DNA of 5,307 nt from Gammaproteobacteria bacterium (lineage in GTDB: Bacteria; Pseudomonadota; Gammaproteobacteria; Eutrophobiales; Eutrophobiaceae), in contig QNEM01000148.1 in the NCBI GenBank assembly GCA_003645215.1, positions 1-5,307 of the forward strand, given 5' to 3'. How positions within the stretch are numbered: position 1 is the first letter of the stretch; each line of letters starts with the position of its first letter. The translations under genes were made by a program, and so were the position numbers. The notes under the pieces are model-generated. The model worked only from the letters and a program-made list of their open reading frames with translations. It was not told the origin of the DNA and did not search any database. Below, one piece after another: positions 1 to 5,307 of the stretch.

Positions 1-1
1 A

Positions 2-316
2 CAGACGGCCATTGATTATAAAACGGACAGGCAATTTGAAAAGCAGACAATGGACGAGGTCGTTGACTATACGGTGTATCATTTTACCAGAGAGGAAGGC
101 CTCATGGAGGATAATGACTATCCTGGTTTTGTGCCGCATAAGGCGAAACACGAAGAAATGATTGCTAAAGTAAATAGCTATGTAGAAGCGTATGAAAAGG
201 ATGAATCTGGCGCTATTGAATCATTACTTGCATATCTCAAATCCTGGTTGATTGCACACATAAATGGTACCGACCAGGAGTATTCTGAATATCTGATCAG
301 TAAAGGCGTCAAATAA
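2..316 (+). CDS. Bacteriohemerythrin, C-terminal part (5' end outside window)
   Basis: Hemerythrin-fold protein that binds O2 reversibly at a non-heme diiron centre, normally a soluble cytoplasmic four-helix bundle acting in O2 storage, delivery or sensing. The frame is open from base 2 and gives 104 residues before TAA. The first Met, at base 50, is internal, because family similarity continues upstream of it. Visible iron ligands are HFTRE (HxxxE), HKAKH (HxxxH) and HINGTD (HxxxxD). The DYT..HF..EE.LM block and the WL..HI...D block are typical of single-domain bacteriohemerythrins. The family is about 130-140 residues long, so roughly the first 35-40 residues, with the first His ligand, are missing only because the window begins there. 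No extra domain follows, so a C-terminal output module is excluded, but an N-terminal fusion partner cannot be. It converges on ccmI and is therefore not part of the ccm operon. Confidence 0.93.
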   Translation, partial: QTAIDYKTDRQFEKQTMDEVVDYTVYHFTREEGLMEDNDYPGFVPHKAKHEEMIAKVNSYVEAYEKDESGAIESLLAYLKSWLIAHINGTDQEYSEYLISKGVK

Positions 317-338
317 TTATTCTGTCTACAACTAATCT

Positions 339-357
339 CAAACCATCTAATGGTTTG
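339..357. terminator. Candidate hairpin between convergent genes
   Basis: A perfect 8-bp inverted repeat, CAAACCAT / ATGGTTTG, surrounds a 3-nt loop (CTA). It lies 23 nt after the bacteriohemerythrin stop and about 115 nt after the ccmI stop. Its position suits a transcription terminator, most likely for the plus-strand gene. The stem is AT-leaning, however, and no T-run follows on either strand, so it does not meet the usual intrinsic terminator pattern. The rest of 317-472 shows no gene. It also holds a looser inverted repeat, ATTTTGAC (375-382) and GTCAAAAT (425-432). Confidence 0.3.
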
Positions 358-472
358 TGTCACTTGATCTCATAATTTTGACATAGACATTACACTTTCC
401 GATATGTACTTCGGCTGGTATCTGGTCAAAATATATGGGCCTCGACGCTACTAAGCCTTTCCATCTCAGGAT

Positions 473-1561
473 TTAATTCGATTTAATTTCATTATCGATA
501 ATCAGCTTGACTGGTTCTTGCTGACCTACGGTGACCGAATATGCTTCGGTAACCATATCTCCCGGTTGAGCAGTAGCATTCCCTGATTTTGAGATACGGG
601 CGCTTACTAATACATGAGTGAAACTTGAAATCTTCTGCGTCGGCATCATAGCCATAGAATCATCCAGTGTTACTGTAACAGGCAAATCACTAACCTGCTG
701 TTTCACTACGGCAAGTGGCATGGGCGGGCCATTTATCGCCTTGGCAAAAATGAATAGTGTATCCTCCGGCGCTGTCTTTTCCCTTAATTCTTCAGCCAGT
801 GAAATATTGACAGTGACCACATTTTCGGATTTTGCATTCTCCTTAAGCGGAACAATATCCGTTGAGCCATTGCCAAGTTTCTGTTCTGTTTGCGCTATCA
901 TTTCCCTGATCTTCGACAAATCAGCATCATTATTTTGCAGTAGGGGTTCAAGACGGTGCCAATAATTTATGGCCGATTGATAATCCCCTAGCTCAGCTGA
1001 AGCTATCCCTGCCAACCACAAACCCATAGTATTTTCTGGCTCAAGCTCCAGGGCTTTTTCAATCAATTTTTTGGGTTTGCCAGATAGTTTTCCATCATTA
1101 ACCATCGCCAGTGCGTCTGCATAGCTCAGCATGACGTCTGGCTGGTCTCCTACCAGTTCGTATAAACGCTGCAAGGCTAGAACTGCCTTTTCATAATCAC
1201 GGAGCACCAGGTATGAACGTGCCAACATGCTCCATCCTTCTACATCATCTGGTTCCTGTTCCAGTCTGTTCTCAAGCTTACTGATCATATCAGTGATAGT
1301 GCGCTGCTCCATTTGTGCAAGATTCTGGGAATCTTCGGAAGGATTGACAATATCGGGGGAACCAAGTGTCAGATATAGACTGATGGCAACGGATGGGACT
1401 AACAGCACAATAATAGTTATTGTTAGCCATTGGCTTTTGAATGAACTGCCTACAGTAGACGCATCCATATTATCAAGGCTGGTCTTGCCGAAAATTAAAG
1501 GTCGTAATACCATCAGCAGTGACAATACGATCATTAACGTAATGAGTGACCAGAGCATCAT
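473..1561 (-). CDS. ccmI: CcmI, cytochrome c maturation TPR chaperone with unusually short cytoplasmic loop
   Basis: 362-residue inner-membrane protein that holds apocytochrome c for the heme ligase; it corresponds to the C-terminal part of the fused E. coli CcmH. Membrane helix 1 spans about residues 3-23 (ending RPL) and helix 2 about 46-66. Periplasmic TPR-like repeats follow at about 107-140, 141-175 and 177-210, with the typical ALELEP and ELGDYQSAI signatures. A polar linker (about 230-247) leads to the CcmI C-terminal domain at about 248-359, marked by FAKA..GPPMPLAV, LPVTVTLDDS and ARISKSGNA. The oddity is the roughly 20-residue segment between the two helices: family members usually carry a longer leucine-zipper-like coiled coil there. 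The start ATG overlaps the ccmH stop (ATGA). A second ATG follows directly (Met-Met), but the first fits the upstream GGAAGG better. It is the last gene of the operon, followed by a convergent gene. Confidence 0.95.
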   Translation of the reverse strand: MMLWSLITLMIVLSLLMVLRPLIFGKTSLDNMDASTVGSSFKSQWLTITIIVLLVPSVAISLYLTLGSPDIVNPSEDSQNLAQMEQRTITDMISKLENRLEQEPDDVEGWSMLARSYLVLRDYEKAVLALQRLYELVGDQPDVMLSYADALAMVNDGKLSGKPKKLIEKALELEPENTMGLWLAGIASAELGDYQSAINYWHRLEPLLQNNDADLSKIREMIAQTEQKLGNGSTDIVPLKENAKSENVVTVNISLAEELREKTAPEDTLFIFAKAINGPPMPLAVVKQQVSDLPVTVTLDDSMAMMPTQKISSFTHVLVSARISKSGNATAQPGDMVTEAYSVTVGQQEPVKLIIDNEIKSN

Positions 1562-1995
1562 GATAGATCGTGACCTTCCTCTTCATCTTCTATTGTCAGA
1601 TCACTGGCACGTACGCGGATAACTCGTACAATTATGACCAATGCTATAATAAGCATCAGGAATGGCCCAAACCATAAAAGGTAGGTCGTGTTTTTTACCG
1701 GGGGACGATAAAGAACAAAATCTCCATAACGGGTTATCAGATATTCTATAATTTCCTTATTTGAATCACCTGCAACGACCATACGAAAGACCTCATTTCT
1801 CAGATCCTGTGCCAGTCCAGCGTGAGAGTCTGCCAGTGATTGATTTTGACAAACAAGACAACGTAATTCTTCAATGAGTTTATTATAACGCTGCTTATCT
1901 GCCTGGTTTTCAAATTCCACAGGAGTATCAATGGCAATACTATCTGTAAACATAAACAGACACCCGACAAGTGTGAATAGGTATAATAATTTCAT
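1558..1995 (-). CDS. ccmH: CcmH, thiol-oxidoreductase subunit of the heme ligase
   Basis: 145-residue short-form CcmH. It is a membrane-anchored periplasmic protein that, with CcmG, reduces the cysteines of the apocytochrome c CXXCH motif and works in the CcmF-CcmH-CcmI complex. A signal peptide covers about residues 1-21 (SIA before the likely cleavage site). The redox motif LRCLVCQNQS, with Cys46 and Cys49, sits in the three-helix domain and is followed by the conserved ADS, LR and ITRYGDFVLYRPP segments. One membrane helix spans about 104-126, with a short basic then acidic cytoplasmic tail. CcmH and CcmI are separate genes here, unlike the E. coli fusion. The start codon overlaps the ccmG stop by 4 nt (ATGA). 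AAGG lies 10 nt upstream, inside ccmG. Confidence 0.97.
   Translation of the reverse strand: MKLLYLFTLVGCLFMFTDSIAIDTPVEFENQADKQRYNKLIEELRCLVCQNQSLADSHAGLAQDLRNEVFRMVVAGDSNKEIIEYLITRYGDFVLYRPPVKNTTYLLWFGPFLMLIIALVIIVRVIRVRASDLTIEDEEEGHDLS
1574..1581 (-). promoter_or_regulatory. Ribosome binding site of ccmI
   Basis: GAGGAAGG on the minus strand, inside the 3' end of ccmH (encoding Glu-Glu-Gly), 12 nt before the first of two consecutive ATG codons. The spacing would be 15 nt to the second ATG, so the first is preferred. Confidence 0.55.
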
Positions 1996-2528
1996 ATGTT
2001 GGATGCCTTAAGTTTTTTTATAAGTGGCATAATTTTTTTATTAAGAGCATCCTGTGTTACCGGCCCAATATGTTTGTAACGGATAATGCCAGAACGATCA
2101 ATTATGTAGGTTTCCGGTACCCCATAAACACCCAGATCAATACCAGTCAGGCCATGCTGATCAAATGCACTGGCTTGATAGGGATTACCAAAGTACTTGA
2201 GCCATTCGATAGCATCAGTGCGTTTATCCTTGTAATTAATACCGTAAATGGAAGGGCCATTATTACTTTTTGCTAACTCAACGAATAATGGATGTTCTGC
2301 ACGGCATGAAACACACCACGATGCCCAGACATTGAGAAGCACAACTTCTCCGTAAAAATCAGTAGATTTAATATTGTAATCGGGTGTTTTCAGTTTGGGC
2401 AGATTAAAGGCAGGCAATGGTTTGTCGATTAGCGGTGAAGGCACACGCTTGGGGTCAATCCCCAGACCGATAGCCAGGAACAGAACCAGGACAGCAAACA
2501 GGGCAAGCGGTAATAAGTAACGGTTCAT
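1992..2528 (-). CDS. ccmG: CcmG/DsbE, membrane-anchored periplasmic thioredoxin
   Basis: 178-residue thiol:disulfide interchange protein that passes reducing equivalents, normally from CcdA or DsbD, to CcmH or the apocytochrome. An uncleaved N-terminal membrane anchor covers about residues 5-24, followed by the family signature DPKRVPSPLIDKPLPAF. The thioredoxin fold holds WCVSC with active Cys72 and Cys75, in context NVWASWCVSCRAEHP. The cis-proline loop is GVYGVPET (Pro138) with the family's characteristic Glu139. E. coli has WCPTC at the active site; the Val-Ser version is a known type of variation. It is the only gene in the window not overlapping its upstream neighbour: 15 nt separate it from the ccmF stop. 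No clear Shine-Dalgarno precedes the ATG; only a weak GAGA is seen, so translation may depend on coupling to ccmF. Confidence 0.97.
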   Translation of the reverse strand: MNRYLLPLALFAVLVLFLAIGLGIDPKRVPSPLIDKPLPAFNLPKLKTPDYNIKSTDFYGEVVLLNVWASWCVSCRAEHPLFVELAKSNNGPSIYGINYKDKRTDAIEWLKYFGNPYQASAFDQHGLTGIDLGVYGVPETYIIDRSGIIRYKHIGPVTQDALNKKIMPLIKKLKASNI

Positions 2529-2529
2529 G

Positions 2530-2547
2530 CTATAACGATATTCTCAT
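2530..2547 (-). other. Five-codon ORF bridging ccmF and ccmG
   Basis: On the minus strand an ATG overlaps the ccmF stop as ATGA and reads five codons (MRISL) to a TAG that ends one base before the ccmG ATG. Its position and overlap copy the other gene junctions of the operon, so it could carry reinitiating ribosomes from ccmF to ccmG. It may equally be chance, since a short ORF is easily produced in 15 nt. No separate function is suggested for the peptide. Confidence 0.2.
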
Positions 2548-4499
2548 GTGGTCGATAATACCGTGTCTTTATCCAGAATAATGGCTGACTTTTTTGTCTT
2601 TTTTAGTCTGAAACGTTTATCCATGGCAGCAAGTATGCCGCCCAAAGCCATGAACAGGGCACCCAACCATATCCAACGGATAAAAGGTTTATAGTAGAAT
2701 CTCAGACTCCAGTCACCCTCTCCCAATGGTTCGCCCAGTGAGACATAGATATCGCGAGTCAGACCCGGATCAATTCCGGCCTCTGTCATCGGCATACCAC
2801 CTCTGGCAAAATAATTACGTTTTTGGGAGCGTAAGCTTGTTATCATTTCATCGTTCCGATAGACGTTGATTGTGGCCTCCGTTGCCTGGTAATTAGGCCC
2901 TGGTAATTCTGATATTTTAACCAGTTCAAATGTATGACCCGCCACATCGACACGATCACCTGGCCCCATGCGCTTGTGGACTTCCTGGCTGTGGTTACTA
3001 CTAATGGTGATTCCAATGATGGTGATGGCCAGGCCAATATGAGCAGAAGACATGCCACAAAATCCGAATGTCAGTGATTTTCTTCGTGTAGTCAGGCTGA
3101 CAATACTGGTAATCAAAATCCACAGGGCGATAGAAAGACCGGCAACTGTTTTCAGGATAGCACTGTCTACCAGCATAAACGTCAATAAGCCTCCGATCAC
3201 AATGCTTGCGATGGCCGCCGTTCGGGTCTTTGCCCATATGCGTGACCACTGATCCTTGCGCCAACGTGTGAACATTCCAAATCCAAGTGCAATTGTGACG
3301 GGGATCATCAGAGGGATAAACACTGCATTGAAATAAGGAGCGCCTACCGACAATTTACCCAGCCCCATTGCTTCAATAATCAGGGGATAAAGTGTACCGA
3401 GTAAGATCGTCAGCATTACGACAACAAGGAGTACGCTGTTGATTAATAGAAATGTATCGCGTGATATTAAACTGAACTTACCGATACTCGCCATTGCCGG
3501 AGCACGCATGGCGTAAAGTAGTAGAGAACCGCCTACAACGACACCGAGGAAGATTAAAATAAAGATTCCCCGGGTTGGATCAGAGGCGAAAGCATGTACA
3601 GAAGTTAACACACCGGAACGCACCAGAAAGGTACCTAACAGGCTCAGGGAGAACGCACAGATCGCCAGTAATATGGTCCAGTTTTTAAAGATATCGCGTT
3701 TTTCCGTCGCCGCCAGGGAATGTATCAGTGCGGTGCCTGCCAACCACGGCATGAATGAGGCATTTTCGACCGGATCCCAAAACCACCAGCCACCCCAGCC
3801 AAGTTCGTAGTAGGCCCACCAACTTCCCAGGGCGATGCCTAATGTCAGAAAAACCCAGGATATTATTGTCCAGGGTCGGGCCCAGCGAGCCCAGGACGTA
3901 TCAGTCTGGCCTCCAAGCATGGCAGCAATCGCAAAACTGAATGCGACAGAAAACCCCACGTATCCAAAATAAAGCATCGGTGGATGTACAATTAAGCCCG
4001 GATCCTGCAGCAGTGGATTCAGATCGGCACCTTCTTGTGGAGCCATTAAGATTCGTTCAAAGGGATTGGATGTCAGTAATAAAAACAGCAGGAAACCGAT
4101 ACTGATAAGTCCCATCACACCCAATACCCTTGCGACAAATTCCTCGGGCAACCCCCTGCTAAAAAGGGTGACTGCAAACATCCAGATGCCCAGTATCAGT
4201 GCCCAGAGTAATAATGATCCCTCATGCGCCCCCCATACTGCAGATATTCTGTACTGTACTGGTAGCAATGTGTTGGAGTTGTTAGCGACATAAGTCACAG
4301 AGAAATCATTTGTTATAAAGGCATAAACCAGTGCAGCAAAGGCGATGACAAGACATAAAAACTGCGTGCGTGCTACTGGTAGGGCCAATGACATCCAGTA
4401 GCTATTATTACGAGCAGCGCCTACGATGGGAAAAACTGCCAGGATGATCGCCATGCACAGGGCGAGAATAAGGGCGAATTGGCCAAGCTCCGGGATCAC
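2544..4499 (-). CDS. ccmF: CcmF, cytochrome c heme lyase subunit
   Basis: 651-residue polytopic inner-membrane protein, the usual length for the family, and the core of the holocytochrome c synthetase. It takes heme from holo-CcmE and forms the thioether bonds with apocytochrome c. The periplasmic WWD heme-handling domain is at about residues 227-253 (GWGGWWFWDPVENASFMPW). The four histidines known as heme ligands in E. coli CcmF have counterparts: His172 (VHPPML), His260 (LIHSL), His302 (SVHAF) and His487 (SAHIGL). A large periplasmic domain at about 502-600 includes RNYFARGGMPMTEAGID, and a last membrane helix (about 607-625) precedes a basic tail. Translation starts at GTG, not ATG; the N-terminus MIPELGQFALILAL matches the family, so the start is firm. 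The GTGA overlap with the ccmE stop points to translational coupling. Confidence 0.98.
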   Translation of the reverse strand: MIPELGQFALILALCMAIILAVFPIVGAARNNSYWMSLALPVARTQFLCLVIAFAALVYAFITNDFSVTYVANNSNTLLPVQYRISAVWGAHEGSLLLWALILGIWMFAVTLFSRGLPEEFVARVLGVMGLISIGFLLFLLLTSNPFERILMAPQEGADLNPLLQDPGLIVHPPMLYFGYVGFSVAFSFAIAAMLGGQTDTSWARWARPWTIISWVFLTLGIALGSWWAYYELGWGGWWFWDPVENASFMPWLAGTALIHSLAATEKRDIFKNWTILLAICAFSLSLLGTFLVRSGVLTSVHAFASDPTRGIFILIFLGVVVGGSLLLYAMRAPAMASIGKFSLISRDTFLLINSVLLVVVMLTILLGTLYPLIIEAMGLGKLSVGAPYFNAVFIPLMIPVTIALGFGMFTRWRKDQWSRIWAKTRTAAIASIVIGGLLTFMLVDSAILKTVAGLSIALWILITSIVSLTTRRKSLTFGFCGMSSAHIGLAITIIGITISSNHSQEVHKRMGPGDRVDVAGHTFELVKISELPGPNYQATEATINVYRNDEMITSLRSQKRNYFARGGMPMTEAGIDPGLTRDIYVSLGEPLGEGDWSLRFYYKPFIRWIWLGALFMALGGILAAMDKRFRLKKTKKSAIILDKDTVLSTT

Positions 4500-4957
4500 T
4501 GTTGCAGGTGTCCTTTACCAGAAGACATATCTACTCCAGCCTTGGTCAGGGCATCAGCAACCTCTGGAGGCATATAATTTTCATCGTGTTTCGCCAAGAC
4601 TTCGAATGCCTCGAATTTGCCATCAGCTTGCAGATTGCCGTTTGCCACAATGCCCTGACCCTCACGAAAGAGGTCGGGCAAAATACCATCATACACAACT
4701 GTAATGTTCTCAATGGTATCTGTGAGGACAAACTGAACAATCAGACTTTCCGGATCTCGTGTGACACTGCCTTCCACAACCAGACCACCTGCACGAAACG
4801 ATCTTGTTAGTGGAGCCTCACCGGCTGCTATCTGGCTTGGGCTGTAAAAATACAAGAGATTTTCCTGGAAGGCTTTAAGGCCCAGCAACGTTGCTGCAGC
4901 CACACCAACAACGATAAAGGTCGCCGTGATTAAAAGCTTTCGTCGATGTGGATTCAT
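4496..4957 (-). CDS. ccmE: CcmE, periplasmic heme chaperone
   Basis: 153-residue membrane-anchored heme chaperone. It receives heme from CcmC/CcmD through a covalent bond to a histidine and hands it to CcmF. A basic N-terminus (HRRK) precedes one membrane helix at about residues 8-28. The periplasmic beta-barrel domain follows, with LLYFYSPSQI and FRAGGLVVEGSV. The heme-attachment motif is LAKHDENYMPPEV with His124 and Tyr128, the HxxxY form typical of gammaproteobacterial CcmE. The flexible C-terminal tail after the motif is short and polar. The ATG overlaps the ccmD stop by 4 nt (ATGA) and no strong Shine-Dalgarno precedes it, which suggests reliance on coupling to ccmD. Length and motifs are normal. 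Confidence 0.98.
   Translation of the reverse strand: MNPHRRKLLITATFIVVGVAAATLLGLKAFQENLLYFYSPSQIAAGEAPLTRSFRAGGLVVEGSVTRDPESLIVQFVLTDTIENITVVYDGILPDLFREGQGIVANGNLQADGKFEAFEVLAKHDENYMPPEVADALTKAGVDMSSGKGHLQQ
4511..4516 (-). promoter_or_regulatory. Ribosome binding site of ccmF (supports GTG start)
   Basis: AAAGGA on the minus strand, within the last codons of ccmE, 11 nt before the GTG start of ccmF. It supports GTG at 4497-4499 as the start rather than a later in-frame ATG. Confidence 0.5.
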
Positions 4958-5115
4958 AATGAGTTTTTACGTTTTGTTTTAGCAGCAATGGATTTAAGCA
5001 ATTTTTTCTCACGACGTAATGGGATGATGATATTAAGGACAAGCACAATAAAGGCCAGACCATAGGTGGACCATACATACAAGGCGTAACCACCCATATG
5101 AAAAAAATCATGCAT
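4954..5115 (-). CDS. ccmD: CcmD, small membrane protein for release of holo-CcmE
   Basis: 53-residue single-helix membrane protein, short enough for length-filtered gene callers to miss. CcmD binds the CcmC-CcmE complex and is needed for release of heme-loaded CcmE from CcmABC. The start reads MHDFFHMGGYALYVWSTYG, which carries the family signature (MGGYA.YVW..YG) just before one membrane helix at about residues 13-32. A strongly basic cytoplasmic tail follows (RREKK, KTKRK). The start ATG lies within the end of ccmC (8-nt overlap, ATGCATGA), and GAGG lies 10 nt upstream. Its stop overlaps the ccmE start (ATGA). Position between ccmC and ccmE is the standard one. Confidence 0.95.
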   Translation of the reverse strand: MHDFFHMGGYALYVWSTYGLAFIVLVLNIIIPLRREKKLLKSIAAKTKRKNSL

Positions 5116-5307
5116 TTTTTGAGCCCCTCTTTAAAGCAAGTTTACTGGCCCACGAACTATTACGTTCATACATTAATATTTCAGAGCGCGCCCGAACCAG
5201 CACCATTGAGGCGTAAAAGCACTTGAAAGCAAGTGCCATCAGTAACAATGGAATCAACATGCTGACATGAATTGATGGGGCATCTATTTTACTTACTGTT
5301 GCACCCT
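5108..5307 (-). CDS. ccmC: CcmC, heme-handling membrane protein, C-terminal end only
   Basis: The last 65 residues of CcmC before TGA; the gene continues past the right edge. CcmC is a six-helix inner-membrane WWD-domain protein that presents heme to CcmE. Seen here are the last periplasmic segment (GATVSKIDAPSIHVSML), the sixth membrane helix with PLLLMALAF, and the cytoplasmic end with the conserved RARSEILMYER followed by W. The WWD motif itself and the upstream part of the protein are outside the window, so intactness cannot be judged. The first complete codon begins at 5305. It overlaps ccmD by 8 nt. Identification rests on the C-terminal pattern and on position immediately before ccmD and ccmE. 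Confidence 0.9.
   Translation of the reverse strand, partial: GATVSKIDAPSIHVSMLIPLLLMALAFKCFYASMVLVRARSEILMYERNSSWASKLALKRGSKNA
5126..5129 (-). promoter_or_regulatory. Ribosome binding site of ccmD
   Basis: GAGG (within AAGAGGGG) on the minus strand inside the ccmC 3' end, 10 nt before the ccmD ATG. It supports the chosen start of this very short gene over the in-frame ATG six codons later. Confidence 0.5.

Noticed and set aside
178..363. 61-codon minus-strand ORF across the end of the bacteriohemerythrin gene
   Set aside because: Antisense to a clear coding region with iron-ligand motifs, no recognisable domain and no good ribosome site; an overlap shadow.
378..408. Perfect TTGACA on the plus strand with GATATG 17 nt later, resembling a promoter
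   Set aside because: The -10 element matches the consensus poorly, and it would only transcribe antisense into ccmI, with no gene to serve.
618..965. 115-codon plus-strand ORF opposite ccmI
   Set aside because: Lies wholly antisense to the conserved CcmI C-terminal domain, with low-complexity Ser-rich translation and no family resemblance.
473..1995. Separate CcmH and CcmI as a possible split or frameshift of an E. coli-like fused CcmH
   Set aside because: Each protein is complete, with its own start and membrane helices and a standard ATGA overlap; separate genes are the common arrangement outside enterobacteria.
2304..2315. CcmG active site WCVSC instead of E. coli WCPTC
   Set aside because: Both cysteines, the surrounding WASWC..CRAEHP context and the cis-proline loop are intact; variation at the two middle residues is normal among CcmG proteins.
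4426..4810. Overlapping plus-strand ORFs across the ccmE/ccmF junction
   Set aside because: Both oppose well-conserved CcmE and CcmF sequence, and their translations show no domain or plausible start signal.

Overview
The window is almost entirely the distal part of a System I cytochrome c maturation (ccm) operon on the minus strand. It is preceded at the left edge by the 3' end of a plus-strand bacteriohemerythrin gene that converges on the operon. The gene set (ccmC, D, E, F, G, H, I in this order) and the protein sequences, notably an E. coli-like CcmG/DsbE and separate CcmH and CcmI proteins, suggest a gammaproteobacterium with a somewhat AT-leaning genome. The genus cannot be named from this sequence. 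The operon promoter and ccmA/ccmB would lie beyond the right edge.

Layout, left to right: 2-316, bacteriohemerythrin (+, 5' end missing); 317-472, a short intergenic gap between convergent genes with one perfect 8-bp hairpin; 473-1561 ccmI; 1558-1995 ccmH; 1992-2528 ccmG; 2544-4499 ccmF (GTG start); 4496-4957 ccmE; 4954-5115 ccmD (53 codons, easily missed); 5108-5307 ccmC (3' end only). All ccm genes are on the minus strand. Every junction overlaps by 4 or 8 nt except ccmF/ccmG, where a 5-codon ORF fills the 15-nt gap.

Together these proteins attach heme to apocytochromes c in the periplasm. CcmC, helped by CcmD, loads heme onto the conserved His of CcmE. CcmE delivers it to the CcmF/CcmH/CcmI ligase. 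CcmG and CcmH keep the CXXCH cysteines reduced, and CcmI holds the apocytochrome. All catalytic and heme-ligand residues I looked for within the window are present, so the pathway looks functional.

I see no undescribed system here; this is mostly an ordinary, well-conserved operon. The one point clearly worth a second look is CcmI. Its two N-terminal membrane helices are joined by only about 20 residues, where the family normally has a longer cytoplasmic coiled-coil (leucine-zipper) loop.
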